The notes under the pieces were generated by a model. It was not told the origin of the DNA. It made no database searches and saw only the letters and a list, made by a program, of their open reading frames with translations. The position numbers and the translations under genes were made by a program. 64,000 nt of DNA from contig NZ_UIDD01000011.1 in NCBI RefSeq assembly GCF_900497695.1, forward strand, positions 62,001 through 126,000, given 5' to 3'. Positions 1 through 9,349 of this stretch are shown one piece after another (position 1 is the first letter of the stretch; the number at the start of each line of letters is the position of its first letter). Origin of the DNA: Pseudomonas wadenswilerensis (GTDB taxonomy: Bacteria > Pseudomonadota > Gammaproteobacteria > Pseudomonadales > Pseudomonadaceae).

Positions 1-1
1 G

Positions 2-361
2 ATGATCCAGATGGCCTTTCTCGGTGAGGCGCGCATGCGCGAATTGACCGAAGCCGGCGCCCTGGACGGCGACCCGCTGCTATCGACTATTTTGCTATTC
101 GCCCTGTTCGGTTTCTTTGCCAAGTTCTGGACCCATGGCGGTCAGACCCTGGGCATGCAGGTGTGGGGCATCCGCGTGCAGAACGCTGATGGCAGCGCCA
201 TCAGCCTGTGGCAGGCGCTGCTGCGTTTTGTGGTGTCGATCGGCTCGTGGCTGTGCCTGGGCCTGGGTTTCATCTGGGCACTGTTCGACAAGCGCAAGCG
301 CAGCTGGCACGACATCTACTCCGACACTCAGCTGGTGCGAATTCCCAAGCTCAAGAAATAG
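2..361 (+). CDS. RDD family membrane protein (5' end outside the window)
   Basis: The reading frame is open from the first bases, so the true N-terminus lies upstream and only about the last 119 residues are visible. These contain hydrophobic segments near visible residues 28-42 and 70-92. Between them is a GGQTLGMQVWGIRV stretch, typical of RDD-domain proteins, and the visible part ends in a lysine-rich cytoplasmic tail. RDD proteins are small integral membrane proteins of mostly unknown role, with some implicated in ion transport. The gene converges on lptG across a shared terminator hairpin. Family assignment is fairly sure; function is not known. Confidence 0.75.
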   Translation: MIQMAFLGEARMRELTEAGALDGDPLLSTILLFALFGFFAKFWTHGGQTLGMQVWGIRVQNADGSAISLWQALLRFVVSIGSWLCLGLGFIWALFDKRKRSWHDIYSDTQLVRIPKLKK

Positions 362-368
362 CAGGCAG

Positions 369-397
369 AAAAAAGCCGACCCAAGGGTCGGCTTTTT
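369..397. terminator. Bidirectional terminator between the RDD gene and lptG
   Basis: An A-tract leads into stem GCCGACCC, a short AA loop, then GGGTCGGC followed by a T-tract. The A/T-flanked symmetry can stop transcription from both convergent genes. Confidence 0.85.
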
Positions 398-412
398 CTT
401 GTGTGCAACGCC

Positions 413-1474
413 CTATCCAGCGCGCCGCAACAACCACAACCCCGCCACCGCACAGATCGCCGCCGGCAGCACCACCGCAAGCAACGGCGGGAAGCCGAAT
501 ACCTGACTGGAAGGCCCGAGCAGGTCCTGGGCGATGCGGAACACAAAGCCCACCAACACCCCGGTGAATACTCGCTGGCCCAAGGTCACCGAACGCAGGG
601 GGCCGAAGATGAAGGAAATGGCCATCAGCACCAGGGCCGCAGTCACCATCGGCTGCAGCACCTTGGTCCAGAACGCCAGCCAGTAACGGGCGTTGTTCAG
701 GCCCTGGTCGGACAGGTAGTGGATGTAATCCCACAGGCCGGTGATCGACAACGACTCTGGCGCCACGACCACGGTATTGAGCAGTTGCGGAGTGACGGAA
801 ACATCCCAGCGCTCTTCGGCGGCCTTGACCACTTCGGTGTGGTCACCGCGGAAATGCGTGGTGGTCACATCGCTGAGCTGCCAGTGATCGTCCTGGTACT
901 GGGCGCGCCGGGCAAAGCTGGACGTCAGCATATGCCGCTCGTTGTCGAAGCGATAACGGGTCACGCCATACAGCAGACCATTGGGCTGCACCGAGTTGAT
1001 GTGCACGAACTCATCACCCTGGCGGTGCCACATGCCACGTTTGGAACTCTGCGCCTCACCACCGCCCTGGGCCAGGGAGCGGTCGGCCTGGGCCTTGTTC
1101 TCGGTTACCGGGGCCAGGTACTCGCCAATCAGGATACCGGCCAGCATCAACACCAGCATCGGCTTCATCACCGCCCAGACAATCCGGCCAATGGACACGC
1201 CAGCGGCGCGCATGATGGTCAGTTCGCTGCTGCTGGCCAGGCTGCCCAGGCCGATCAGGCAGCCGATCAGCGCAGCCATCGGCAGCATGTCGTACAGCCG
1301 CCGCGGCGCGGTGAGCAAGACGAAGTTGCTGGCGTCCATCACCGTGTAGGTGTCGGTGATGTCGCCCATCTCGTCGATGAAGGCAAACAGCGAAGCCAGG
1401 CCGAGAATGATCCCCAGCACGGCCAGAATGGCCATCAGCACGCTTTTGCCGATGTAGCTGTCGAGCTTAACCAT
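413..1474 (-). CDS. lptG: LptG, inner-membrane permease of the LPS export ABC transporter
   Basis: LptG pairs with LptF and the ATPase LptB (encoded near 26.0 kb) to extract lipopolysaccharide from the inner membrane and feed it to LptC/LptA. The 353-residue protein has the YjgP/YjgQ layout: N-terminal transmembrane helices, a large periplasmic jelly-roll region, and C-terminal helices. ATG at 1474 (MVKLDSYIGKSV) was chosen because an upstream in-frame codon would only add an unconserved MPLAVRRWP leader inside lptF. The start overlaps the lptF stop by 8 nt, which indicates translational coupling. Confidence 0.95.
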   Translation of the reverse strand: MVKLDSYIGKSVLMAILAVLGIILGLASLFAFIDEMGDITDTYTVMDASNFVLLTAPRRLYDMLPMAALIGCLIGLGSLASSSELTIMRAAGVSIGRIVWAVMKPMLVLMLAGILIGEYLAPVTENKAQADRSLAQGGGEAQSSKRGMWHRQGDEFVHINSVQPNGLLYGVTRYRFDNERHMLTSSFARRAQYQDDHWQLSDVTTTHFRGDHTEVVKAAEERWDVSVTPQLLNTVVVAPESLSITGLWDYIHYLSDQGLNNARYWLAFWTKVLQPMVTAALVLMAISFIFGPLRSVTLGQRVFTGVLVGFVFRIAQDLLGPSSQVFGFPPLLAVVLPAAICAVAGLWLLRRAG

Positions 1475-2591
1475 GGGCCACCTCCGCACGGCGAGCGGCA
1501 CGCTTGAGGCGCAACGGCTCCCAATACATAAGCCCCAGGCCGATCAGCAAGAACAGGCCGTGAACCCACCAGATGCCCAGGCCGATCGGCAGTTTGCCTT
1601 TCTCCAGGGCGCCACGCACGGCGATCAGCATTGTCAGGTACGCCATATACAGAAGAATCGCCGGCAGCAGCTTGAGGAAACGGCCCTGGCGCGGGTTGAC
1701 CCGCGACAGCGGCACCGCCAGCAGGGTCACGATGAATACCAGCAGCGGCAACGACAGGCGCCATTGCAGCTCGGCACGTTCGCGCAGGCCGTCACTGCCA
1801 AAGAGTTGCGAAGTCGGGATGGCCTCACGCTCGGTGATTTCCTCGCTGACTTCAGGCTTGGGCAACAGCACCCCGTAGGTGTCGTACTTGATCGCACGGT
1901 AGTCGGCCTGGCCGGGGTTGCCGTCATAGCGGTAACCGTTTTCCAGGATCAGGTAACGGTTGCCATCGGCGTTGACCTGCTGGTGGCCCTTTTCCGCGAC
2001 CAGTACCGACGGTCCGCGATCCTTGGTCTTGTCCTGACTGAAGCGTTTCTCGGAAATGAACACGCCGCCCAGGTTGACCCGGTCTTCCGACAGTTCTTCG
2101 GTGTAGGTCACCCGTGAACCATCGCGCAGGGTCTGGAAGCGACCCGGCACCAGGGTGTCGAACTCGGTCAGGGCGTCCTGCTGGTTGATGATCTGCGCCA
2201 CCTGGGTAACGCCCTGGGGCGCCAGGCTCAGGCTCAGCCAGGCCACCAGCAGGGCAACCAGTGCCGCCGGAGCCATGGTCATGCCCAGCAGCCGCTGCTG
2301 GCTCATGCCGGTGGCCGACAGCACGGTCATCTCGCTTTCCAGGTACAGCCGGCCATAGGCCAGCAAAATACCGAGGAACAGGCCGAGGGGCAGGATCAAC
2401 TGCAGGAACCCCGGCAGGCGATAACCCATGATCAGGAACAGCACGCTCGGATCGAGCACGCCCTGGGCCGCCTGGGCCAGGTACTTGATGAAGCGCCCGC
2501 TCATGATGATGACCAGCAGCACGGCGCTGACGGCACTCAAGGTCACCAGGACCTCGCGGGACAGATAACGAAAGACGATCAAACCAGACAC
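1467..2591 (-). CDS. lptF: LptF, inner-membrane permease of the LPS export ABC transporter
   Basis: A 374-residue YjgP/YjgQ family permease and partner of LptG. It starts MSGLIVFRYLSREVL, with hydrophobic helices in the first ~110 residues, a periplasmic domain in the middle, and three helices after about residue 275. It is the first gene of an lptF-lptG operon transcribed away from pepA. The ~270 bp gap to pepA must hold divergent promoters, none of which is clear by eye. Confidence 0.95.
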   Translation of the reverse strand: MSGLIVFRYLSREVLVTLSAVSAVLLVIIMSGRFIKYLAQAAQGVLDPSVLFLIMGYRLPGFLQLILPLGLFLGILLAYGRLYLESEMTVLSATGMSQQRLLGMTMAPAALVALLVAWLSLSLAPQGVTQVAQIINQQDALTEFDTLVPGRFQTLRDGSRVTYTEELSEDRVNLGGVFISEKRFSQDKTKDRGPSVLVAEKGHQQVNADGNRYLILENGYRYDGNPGQADYRAIKYDTYGVLLPKPEVSEEITEREAIPTSQLFGSDGLRERAELQWRLSLPLLVFIVTLLAVPLSRVNPRQGRFLKLLPAILLYMAYLTMLIAVRGALEKGKLPIGLGIWWVHGLFLLIGLGLMYWEPLRLKRAARRAEVAHG

Positions 2592-2862
2592 TCCTGGGTT
2601 GTCAGGCTCGGACAGCCGAACAAGAAATCCATAACAGCCAAGATAGTAGCCCGCTCGCCAGAGCGGACCCGGGTAAAAGTTGGCGCATTATCCTGTGATT
2701 GACCGTGCCTGTCACTTGGCGCTGCACAATGGTTCATCTCGGGGTTGTCAGGGCGGGCGAAGCAGGCTCAAACTGGGGGCTTTAGCACTGGTACGCGACC
2801 ACGCGGCCACGACAGCGCCTGCATAGACAACGCGCACCGACAGATCATTCGGGGAACCTGAC

Positions 2863-4356
2863 ATGGAACTGGTTGTAAAAAGCGTAGCCGCAGCATCCTT
2901 GAAAACCGCCACCCTGGTACTGCCCGTGGCAGAAGGCGGCAAACTCGGCGCCATTGCCAAAGCCATCGACGAAGCCACCGGCGGTGCCCTGGCCAGCGTG
3001 CTCAAGCGCGGCGATTTGGCCGGCAAGGTCGGCCAGACCCTGCTGCTGCACAGCCTGCCCAACCTCAAGGCCGAGCGCGTACTGCTGGTCGGTACCGGCA
3101 AGGATGCCGAACTGGGTGATCGTAGCTGGCGCAAGGTCATTGCCAGCGTGCTGGCAGTGCTCAAAGGCCTGAACGGCAGCGATGCGGCACTGGCCCTGGA
3201 CGACGTCGCCGTCACCGGCCGCGATGCCTTCTATGGCAAGACCCGCCTGCTTGCCGAAACCCTGCTCGATGGCCAGTACGTTTTCGACCAGTTCAAGAGC
3301 AAGAAGGCCGAACCTCGCGCCCTGAAGAAGATCACCCTGCTCAGCGCCAAGGCCGGCGCCAGTGACGTTGAGCGCGCGGTCAAGCACGCTGTCGCCATCG
3401 CCAACGGCATGGGCTTCACCCGCGACCTGGGCAACCTGCCACCGAACGTTTGCCACCCGAGCTACCTGGCCGAACAGGCCAAGGCCCTGGGCAAGGAATT
3501 CAAGGGCCTCAAGGTCGAGGTGCTGGACGAGAAGAAGATCAAGGACCTGGGCATGGGCGCCTTCTACGCCGTTGGCCAGGGCAGCGACCAGCCGCCACGC
3601 CTGATCGTGCTCAACTACCAGGGCGGCAAGAAAAGCGAGAAGCCTTTCGTGCTGGTGGGCAAAGGCATCACTTTCGACACCGGCGGCATCAGCCTCAAGC
3701 CCGGCGCCGGCATGGATGAAATGAAATTCGACATGGGCGGTGCTGCCAGCGTCTTCGGCACCCTGCGCGCCGTGCTCGAACTGCAACTGCCGATCAACCT
3801 GGTGTGCCTGCTGGCCTGCGCCGAGAACATGCCAAGCGGCGGCGCTACCCGTCCGGGTGACATCGTCACGACCATGAGCGGGCAGACCGTCGAGATCCTC
3901 AACACCGACGCCGAAGGCCGCCTGGTGCTGTGCGATACCCTGACCTACGCCGAGCGCTTCAAGCCACAGGCAGTGATCGACATCGCCACCCTGACCGGCG
4001 CCTGCATCGTCGCCCTGGGCAGCCACACCTCAGGCCTTATGGGCAACAACGACGAGCTGGTCGGGCAACTGCTCGACGCCGGCAAGCGCGCCGACGACCG
4101 CGCCTGGCAGCTGCCGCTGTTCGACGAGTACCAGGAGCAACTGGACAGCCCGTTCGCCGACATCGCCAACATCGGCGGGCCGAAAGCCGGCACCATCACC
4201 GCCGGTTGCTTCCTGTCGCGCTTTGCCAAGGCCTACCACTGGGCCCACCTGGACATCGCCGGTACCGCCTGGATCAGCGGTGGCAAGGACAAGGGCGCCA
4301 CTGGCCGCCCGGTACCGCTGCTGACCCAGTACCTGCTCGATCGCGCCAACGCCTGA
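2863..4356 (+). CDS. pepA: Leucyl aminopeptidase (M17), cytosol aminopeptidase A
   Basis: A two-metal hexameric aminopeptidase that removes N-terminal residues from peptides. In enterobacteria it also acts as a DNA-binding factor. The 497 residues match the family length. The catalytic and metal residues are visible: K267 and D272 in VGKGITFDTGG, D290 in KFDMGGAA, and D349 and E351 in NTDAEGR. The gene begins divergently from lptF. In many gammaproteobacteria it neighbours holC and valS, as here. Confidence 0.97.
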   Translation: MELVVKSVAAASLKTATLVLPVAEGGKLGAIAKAIDEATGGALASVLKRGDLAGKVGQTLLLHSLPNLKAERVLLVGTGKDAELGDRSWRKVIASVLAVLKGLNGSDAALALDDVAVTGRDAFYGKTRLLAETLLDGQYVFDQFKSKKAEPRALKKITLLSAKAGASDVERAVKHAVAIANGMGFTRDLGNLPPNVCHPSYLAEQAKALGKEFKGLKVEVLDEKKIKDLGMGAFYAVGQGSDQPPRLIVLNYQGGKKSEKPFVLVGKGITFDTGGISLKPGAGMDEMKFDMGGAASVFGTLRAVLELQLPINLVCLLACAENMPSGGATRPGDIVTTMSGQTVEILNTDAEGRLVLCDTLTYAERFKPQAVIDIATLTGACIVALGSHTSGLMGNNDELVGQLLDAGKRADDRAWQLPLFDEYQEQLDSPFADIANIGGPKAGTITAGCFLSRFAKAYHWAHLDIAGTAWISGGKDKGATGRPVPLLTQYLLDRANA

Positions 4357-4407
4357 GATGACGCTGGCCGTCTGCGCCTTCGGGCGTAGCCGGCCGGCAG
4401 GCTGACC

Positions 4408-4836
4408 ATGACCAAAGTCGATTTCTACATATTGCCCAGCGCCGCGCCCTCGGCGCGCCTGGATTTCGCCTGCAAGCTCTGTGACAAAGCCTGGCGCCTT
4501 GGGCACCGGGTCTACCTGCATTGCAGCGACGCCGCCCAGCGCGATGAACTGGACGCACGCCTGTGGGCGTTCAAGGGCGAGGCCTTCGTGCCCCACAGCC
4601 CGGCTGAAGACGACCCGCAGGGCAGCGTGGCCCTGGGCCTTGGCGATGATGCCGGCAGCCATCAGGACCTGCTGATCAACCTTGACCTCAAGGTGCCGCC
4701 GTTCGCTGCCCGCTTTGCCCGGATCGCCGAGATCGTGGTCGAAGAGCCGGCGATTCGTCAGGCGGCCCGAGAGAGTTTCCGTTTCTACCGCGAACAGGGC
4801 TATGCTCTGCAAGATCACCGCTTACAGCGACTCTGA
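4408..4836 (+). CDS. holC: DNA polymerase III chi subunit
   Basis: The 142-residue HolC protein links the clamp loader (through psi) to single-strand-binding protein at the replication fork. It starts MTKVDFYILPS, typical of chi. The central HSPAEDDPQ region is also family-like. It lies 51 nt after pepA and 5 nt before the next small gene, so it probably sits in the same transcript. Confidence 0.92.
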   Translation: MTKVDFYILPSAAPSARLDFACKLCDKAWRLGHRVYLHCSDAAQRDELDARLWAFKGEAFVPHSPAEDDPQGSVALGLGDDAGSHQDLLINLDLKVPPFAARFARIAEIVVEEPAIRQAARESFRFYREQGYALQDHRLQRL

Positions 4837-4841
4837 AGACG

Positions 4842-5189
4842 ATGGACAAACCCACTCCCCTGCCCCAATCCGCGCACTTGCTGGACGACCTGGAGTCGAT
4901 CCGCCAGTTGCTAGGCGATGCATCCCTCGAACCACCGCTGTTGACCGACACCGTCGAGGAGCAGATCCCGCTGTTGCTCGAAGAGGCCGAAGCGGTGCCT
5001 CAGCCTGCACCTGAAGCCCCTGCCGACCCGCAGGCCAAGCGTCAGGAAACCCTGCTGCACCTGAACGCCGAACTGCGCGCGGCCGCGCAACTGATCATGC
5101 AGGACGTGATCAACGATTTCGCCCCGCATATCGAGAGCGAGATCAAGCGCCGCCTCGATGCCAGGCTTGAGCGCATGCTTAACCAATAA
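4842..5189 (+). CDS. Small conserved protein between holC and valS, unknown function
   Basis: A 115-residue acidic protein starting MDKPTPLPQSAHLLDDLESI, rich in Glu, Pro and Ala through residue ~65. It ends in a charged amphipathic helix (AAAQLIMQDVINDF onwards to KRRLDARLERML). No catalytic motif or signal peptide is visible. Placement 5 nt after holC suggests co-translation. The C-terminal helix resembles those found in many small pseudomonad proteins of unknown role. I do not assign a function. Confidence 0.8.
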   Translation: MDKPTPLPQSAHLLDDLESIRQLLGDASLEPPLLTDTVEEQIPLLLEEAEAVPQPAPEAPADPQAKRQETLLHLNAELRAAAQLIMQDVINDFAPHIESEIKRRLDARLERMLNQ

Positions 5190-5190
5190 A

Positions 5191-5275
5191 AAGCAGTTAC
5201 AAGCTTCAAGCGACAAGCTGCAAGAGCCGTGCGGCGCTCTGAGCTTGCAGCTTGTCGCTTGAAGCTTGCTGCTTC
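5191..5275. repeat. Long intergenic palindrome between holC operon and valS
   Basis: The arms carry AAGCTTCAAGCGACAAGC and its complement, each about 31-34 nt, with a smaller inner inverted repeat (AGAGCCG/CGCTCT). The sequence class differs from the GGAGCGGGC REPs elsewhere in this window. It could fold as a strong hairpin and limit read-through into valS, but no T-tract follows. A possible -10 element (TATACT, 5278-5283) for valS follows immediately. Confidence 0.8.
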
Positions 5276-5324
5276 GTTATACTCTCCGGCTTTCCTGAAT
5301 AAATGCCTAAGGGTCCCGCCGCGC

Positions 5325-8171
5325 ATGGATAAGACCTACCAGCCGCACGCTATTGAAACTTCCTGGTACAACACCTGGGAGTCCGAGAATTATTTCGCTC
5401 CGCAAGGCGCGGGCGATTCCTACACCATCATGATCCCGCCGCCGAACGTCACCGGCAGCCTGCACATGGGGCATGGCTTCAACAACGCGATCATGGACGC
5501 CCTGATCCGTTTCCGCCGCATGCAGGGCCGCAACACCCTGTGGCAGCCAGGTACCGACCACGCCGGTATCGCCACGCAGATGCTGGTCGAGCGTCAACTT
5601 GAGGCCAAGGGGCAGAGCCGCCACGACCTGGGCCGCGAGAAATTCCTGGAAAAGGTCTGGGAATGGAAGGATCAGTCCGGTGGCAACATCAGCCGCCAGA
5701 TTCGCCGCCTGGGCTCGTCGGTCGACTGGAGCCGCGAGCGCTTCACCATGGACGACGGCCTCTCGGAAGCTGTGAAAGAAGCCTTCGTGCGCCTGCATGA
5801 AGACGGCCTGATCTACCGCGGCAAGCGCCTGGTCAACTGGGACACCAAGCTGCACACGGCGATCTCCGACCTTGAAGTGGAAAACCACGACGAGAAGGGT
5901 CACCTGTGGAACCTGCGCTATCCGCTGGCTGACGGCGCCAAGACCGCCGACGGCAAGGATTACCTGATCGTCGCCACCACTCGCCCGGAAACCATGCTCG
6001 GCGACGCCGCCGTTGCCGTGAACCCGGAAGACGAGCGTTACAAGGCGCTGATCGGCAAGTTCGTCGAGCTGCCGCTGGTTGGCCGGCGCATCCCGATCAT
6101 TGCCGACGACTACTGCGACCCTGAATTCGGCACCGGCTGCGTGAAGATCACCCCGGCCCACGACTTCAACGACTATGAAGTCGGCAAGCGCCACAACCTG
6201 CCGCTGCTGAACATCTTCGACAAGAATGCCTTCGTCCTGCCGGCCGCCCAGGTGTTCAACCTCGATGGCAGCGTCAATGAAAGCGTCGACGCTACCCTGC
6301 CTGCCCAGTATGCCGGCCTGGACCGCTTCGTCGCACGCAAGCAGATCGTCGCCGATTTCGACGCCGCAGGCCTGTTGGTCAGCGTCGACGACCACGCCCT
6401 GAAAGTACCGAAAGGCGACCGTTCCGGCACCATCATCGAGCCGTGGCTGACCGACCAGTGGTACGTGTCGACCAAGCCGCTGGCGGAGCCGGCGATTGCT
6501 GCCGTTGAAGACGGCCGCATCCAGTTCGTGCCCAAGCAGTACGAAAACATGTACTTCTCGTGGATGCGCGACATCCAGGACTGGTGCATCAGCCGTCAGC
6601 TGTGGTGGGGCCACCGTATTCCGGCCTGGTACGACGAATCCGGCAAGGTCTATGTCGGCCGCAGCGAAGAAGAAGTCCGCAGCAAGCACAACCTCGGCGC
6701 CGACGTGGTCCTGAACCAGGACAACGACGTACTGGACACCTGGTTCAGCTCGGGCCTGTGGACCTTCTCGACCCTGGGCTGGCCGCAGCAGACCGAATTC
6801 CTCAAGAAATTCCACTCCACCGACGTGCTGGTCACCGGCTTCGACATCATTTTCTTCTGGGTAGCCCGGATGATCATGCTGACCATGCACCTGGTGAAGA
6901 ACGAGGACGGCACCCCGCAGGTACCGTTCAAGACTGTCTATGTGCACGGTCTGGTGCGCGATGGCCAGGGCCAGAAGATGTCCAAGTCCAAGGGCAACGT
7001 CCTTGACCCGCTGGACATCGTCGACGGCATTACCCTGGACGAGCTGCTGGAAAAACGCACCAGCGGCATGATGCAGCCCAAACTTGCCGAGAAGATCGCC
7101 AAGCAGACCAAGGCCGAGTTCCCTGAAGGCATCGCCAGCTACGGCACCGACGCCCTGCGCTTCACCTTCTGCTCGCTGGCCTCCACCGGTCGCGACATCA
7201 AGTTCGACATGGGCCGCGTCGAAGGCTACCGCAACTTCTGCAACAAGATCTGGAACGCCGCGCGCTACGTGCTGGACAAGGGCGAAGACTGCGGCCAGAA
7301 CGGTGAGGCTTACGAGCTGTCGCTGGCTGATCGCTGGATCATCTCGCAACTGCAGCGCACCGAAGCCGAAGTGACCCGCCAGCTCGATCAGTTCCGCTTC
7401 GACCTCGCCGCCCAGGCGCTTTACGAGTTCATCTGGAACCAGTATTGCGACTGGTACCTGGAACTTTCCAAGCCGGTCCTGTGGGACGAGAACGCGCCGG
7501 TCGAACGCGCCCGTGGCACTCGCCGCACCCTGGTACGGGTACTGGAAGTGGCACTGCGCCTGGCCCATCCGTTCATGCCGTTCATCACCGAAGAAATCTG
7601 GCAGCGCCTGGCGCCGCTGGCCGGCGCCGAAGGCAAGACCATCATGCTGCAGCCATGGCCAGTGGCCAATGAAAGCCGCATCGATGCCGCTGCCGAAGGC
7701 GATATCGAGTGGCTCAAGGAGCTGATGCTCGGCGTGCGCAACATCCGCGGCGAAATGAACATCGGCCCGGGCAAGCCGCTGCAACTGTTCCTGAAAAACG
7801 CCAGCGCCGAAGACCAACGCCGCCTGCAGGAAAACGAAGCGCTGCTGAAGAAGCTGGCGAAGATCGAATCCTTCACCGTGCTCGGCGAGCAGGACGAAGC
7901 GCCACTGAGCGCCACCGCCCTGGTTGGCGACCTGCAGGTGCTGGTGCCGATGGCCGGCCTGATCGACAAGGACGCCGAGCTGGCTCGCCTGAACAAGGAA
8001 ATCCAGCGTCTGCAGGGTGAAGTCCAGCGCGTCGGCGGCAAGCTGTCCAACGCCGCCTTCGTCGACAAGGCACCGCCTGCGGTGATCGACAAGGAGCGCG
8101 CGAAGCTGGCTGAAGCCGAACAGGCCCTGGCCAACTTCACCGAGCAGCATGCGCGGATTGCCGCCTTGTAA
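5325..8171 (+). CDS. valS: Valyl-tRNA synthetase
   Basis: Charges tRNA-Val; class I synthetase with an editing domain. The 948 residues match the family. The ATP-binding HIGH-type motif appears as HMGHG in PPPNVTGSLHMGHG near residue 45. The KMSKS loop appears as GQKMSKSKGN in the C-terminal half of the catalytic core. The CP1 editing domain contains the TTRPETMLGD motif. The C-terminus ends in the characteristic arginine/lysine-rich coiled coil. ATG at 5325 (MDKTYQPHAIE) fits homologues; the longer frame upstream runs into the palindrome and is unlikely to be translated. Confidence 0.97.
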   Translation: MDKTYQPHAIETSWYNTWESENYFAPQGAGDSYTIMIPPPNVTGSLHMGHGFNNAIMDALIRFRRMQGRNTLWQPGTDHAGIATQMLVERQLEAKGQSRHDLGREKFLEKVWEWKDQSGGNISRQIRRLGSSVDWSRERFTMDDGLSEAVKEAFVRLHEDGLIYRGKRLVNWDTKLHTAISDLEVENHDEKGHLWNLRYPLADGAKTADGKDYLIVATTRPETMLGDAAVAVNPEDERYKALIGKFVELPLVGRRIPIIADDYCDPEFGTGCVKITPAHDFNDYEVGKRHNLPLLNIFDKNAFVLPAAQVFNLDGSVNESVDATLPAQYAGLDRFVARKQIVADFDAAGLLVSVDDHALKVPKGDRSGTIIEPWLTDQWYVSTKPLAEPAIAAVEDGRIQFVPKQYENMYFSWMRDIQDWCISRQLWWGHRIPAWYDESGKVYVGRSEEEVRSKHNLGADVVLNQDNDVLDTWFSSGLWTFSTLGWPQQTEFLKKFHSTDVLVTGFDIIFFWVARMIMLTMHLVKNEDGTPQVPFKTVYVHGLVRDGQGQKMSKSKGNVLDPLDIVDGITLDELLEKRTSGMMQPKLAEKIAKQTKAEFPEGIASYGTDALRFTFCSLASTGRDIKFDMGRVEGYRNFCNKIWNAARYVLDKGEDCGQNGEAYELSLADRWIISQLQRTEAEVTRQLDQFRFDLAAQALYEFIWNQYCDWYLELSKPVLWDENAPVERARGTRRTLVRVLEVALRLAHPFMPFITEEIWQRLAPLAGAEGKTIMLQPWPVANESRIDAAAEGDIEWLKELMLGVRNIRGEMNIGPGKPLQLFLKNASAEDQRRLQENEALLKKLAKIESFTVLGEQDEAPLSATALVGDLQVLVPMAGLIDKDAELARLNKEIQRLQGEVQRVGGKLSNAAFVDKAPPAVIDKERAKLAEAEQALANFTEQHARIAAL

Positions 8172-8194
8172 CACTCGCTGATCTCAGCGACGCT

Positions 8195-8249
8195 ATCGCG
8201 GGTCAAGCCCGCTCCTACAGTCTCTGTGGGAGCGGGCTTGACCCGCGAT
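8195..8249. repeat. REP palindrome between valS and rlmF
   Basis: Two 25-nt arms (8195-8219 and 8225-8249) with the GCGGGTCAAGCCCGCTCC core are complementary with one mismatch around a 5-nt loop. This is a typical pseudomonad REP pair. It lies just before rlmF and could act on mRNA stability. Confidence 0.85.
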
Positions 8250-8269
8250 GCTTTCCACCGGACATCAAG

Positions 8270-9223
8270 ATGACCACAACCAACAAACCGACCCTGCACC
8301 CGCGCAACCGCCACCAGGGCCGCTACGACTTCCCCCAGCTGATCAAGAGCAGCCCTGAGCTGGGCCGGTTCATGATCACCAACCCCCACGGCAAGCCGAG
8401 CATCGACTTCGCCAACCCGGACGCGGTCAGGGTATTCAACCGCGCCCTGCTCAAGGCCCAGTACGGTATCCAGCACTGGGATATTCCGGCCGATTACCTG
8501 TGCCCACCGATTCCCGGTCGTGCTGACTACGTGCACGTGCTGGCAGACCTGCTGGCTGAAGAAAACGGCGGTGAAATCCCCCGTGGCGCGCAAGTCCAAG
8601 CGCTGGACATCGGCATCGGCGCCAACTGTATCTACCCGTTGCTGGGCCACAGTGATTATCGCTGGCGTTTTCTCGGCTCGGACATCGACGCCACGGCGCT
8701 TGCGGCAGCCGGCGCAATCGTCCAGGCCAACGGCCTGGGCAAGGCCATCAGCCTGCGCCAGCAAGGCAATCGCAAGCACATCCTGCTGGGGCTGCTGAAC
8801 AGCGACGAGCGCTTCGACCTGACCTTGTGCAACCCACCTTTCCACGCCTCGCGCGAAGAAGCCACCCGCGGCAGCCAGCGCAAATGGCGGGCCCTGGGCA
8901 AGGCCGATCCAAAGCGCAAGTTGCCGGTGCTGAACTTTGGCGGGCAGAACAACGAACTCTGGTGCGAGGGCGGCGAGATCCGCTTTGTCAGCCAGTTGGT
9001 GGCCGAAAGCGCCAGCCTTGGCCAGCAGGTGCTGTGGTTCACCAGTCTGGTGTCCAAAGCCTCCAACCTGCCCGGTATCCAGGCAGCGCTAAAAAAGGCC
9101 GGTGCTGTCGAACAGCGAGTGGTGGAGATGGGCCAGGGGCAGAAGCAGAGCCGCATGATCGCCTGGACCTTCCAGGATGCTGCGGCGCGCCAGGCCTGGC
9201 GCAACAGCCGTTGGGCGATGTAG
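8270..9223 (+). CDS. rlmF: 23S rRNA (adenine(1618)-N6)-methyltransferase RlmF
   Basis: Methylates A1618 of 23S rRNA using S-adenosylmethionine. The protein is 317 residues. It has the family N-terminus (HPRNRHQGRYDF), a SAM-binding loop (ALDIGIGANCIYP, about residue 107) and the N6-adenine methyltransferase motif NPPF near residue 188. The TAG stop codon is the first three bases of the following REP palindrome, so the repeat abuts the coding end. It is a stand-alone gene between two REP palindromes. Confidence 0.93.
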   Translation: MTTTNKPTLHPRNRHQGRYDFPQLIKSSPELGRFMITNPHGKPSIDFANPDAVRVFNRALLKAQYGIQHWDIPADYLCPPIPGRADYVHVLADLLAEENGGEIPRGAQVQALDIGIGANCIYPLLGHSDYRWRFLGSDIDATALAAAGAIVQANGLGKAISLRQQGNRKHILLGLLNSDERFDLTLCNPPFHASREEATRGSQRKWRALGKADPKRKLPVLNFGGQNNELWCEGGEIRFVSQLVAESASLGQQVLWFTSLVSKASNLPGIQAALKKAGAVEQRVVEMGQGQKQSRMIAWTFQDAAARQAWRNSRWAM

Positions 9224-9288
9224 GAGCGGGCTTGGCTCGCGATACGAGGTGACTGACAGGCCGCGATCGCGGGGCAAGCCCGCTCCTA
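9221..9288. repeat. REP palindrome overlapping the rlmF stop codon
   Basis: Arms 9221-9243 and 9266-9288 carry the TAGGAGCGGGCTTG core and its complement, separated by about 22 nt. The first three bases are the rlmF stop codon. Confidence 0.85.
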
Positions 9289-9296
9289 CAGAGGCA

Positions 9297-9335
9297 TAAA
9301 AAAACCGCGTCCGGGCAACCCGGACGCGGCTTTTT
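9297..9335. terminator. Terminator shared by rlmF and hupN
   Basis: An 11-bp GC stem (CCGCGTCCGGG, 9305-9315, with its complement 9319-9329) has a CAA loop. It is flanked by an A-tract on the left and a T-tract on the right, so it can terminate both convergent genes. Confidence 0.92.
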
Positions 9336-9349
9336 CGAGCTGCTTACAA

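Noticed and set aside
5307..8174. A 955-codon open frame on the minus strand opposite valS
   Set aside because: valS has clear catalytic motifs on the plus strand. The antisense frame has no recognised domain and arises from GC-biased codons; similar shadow frames lie opposite pepA, yhdP, rpoN and others.
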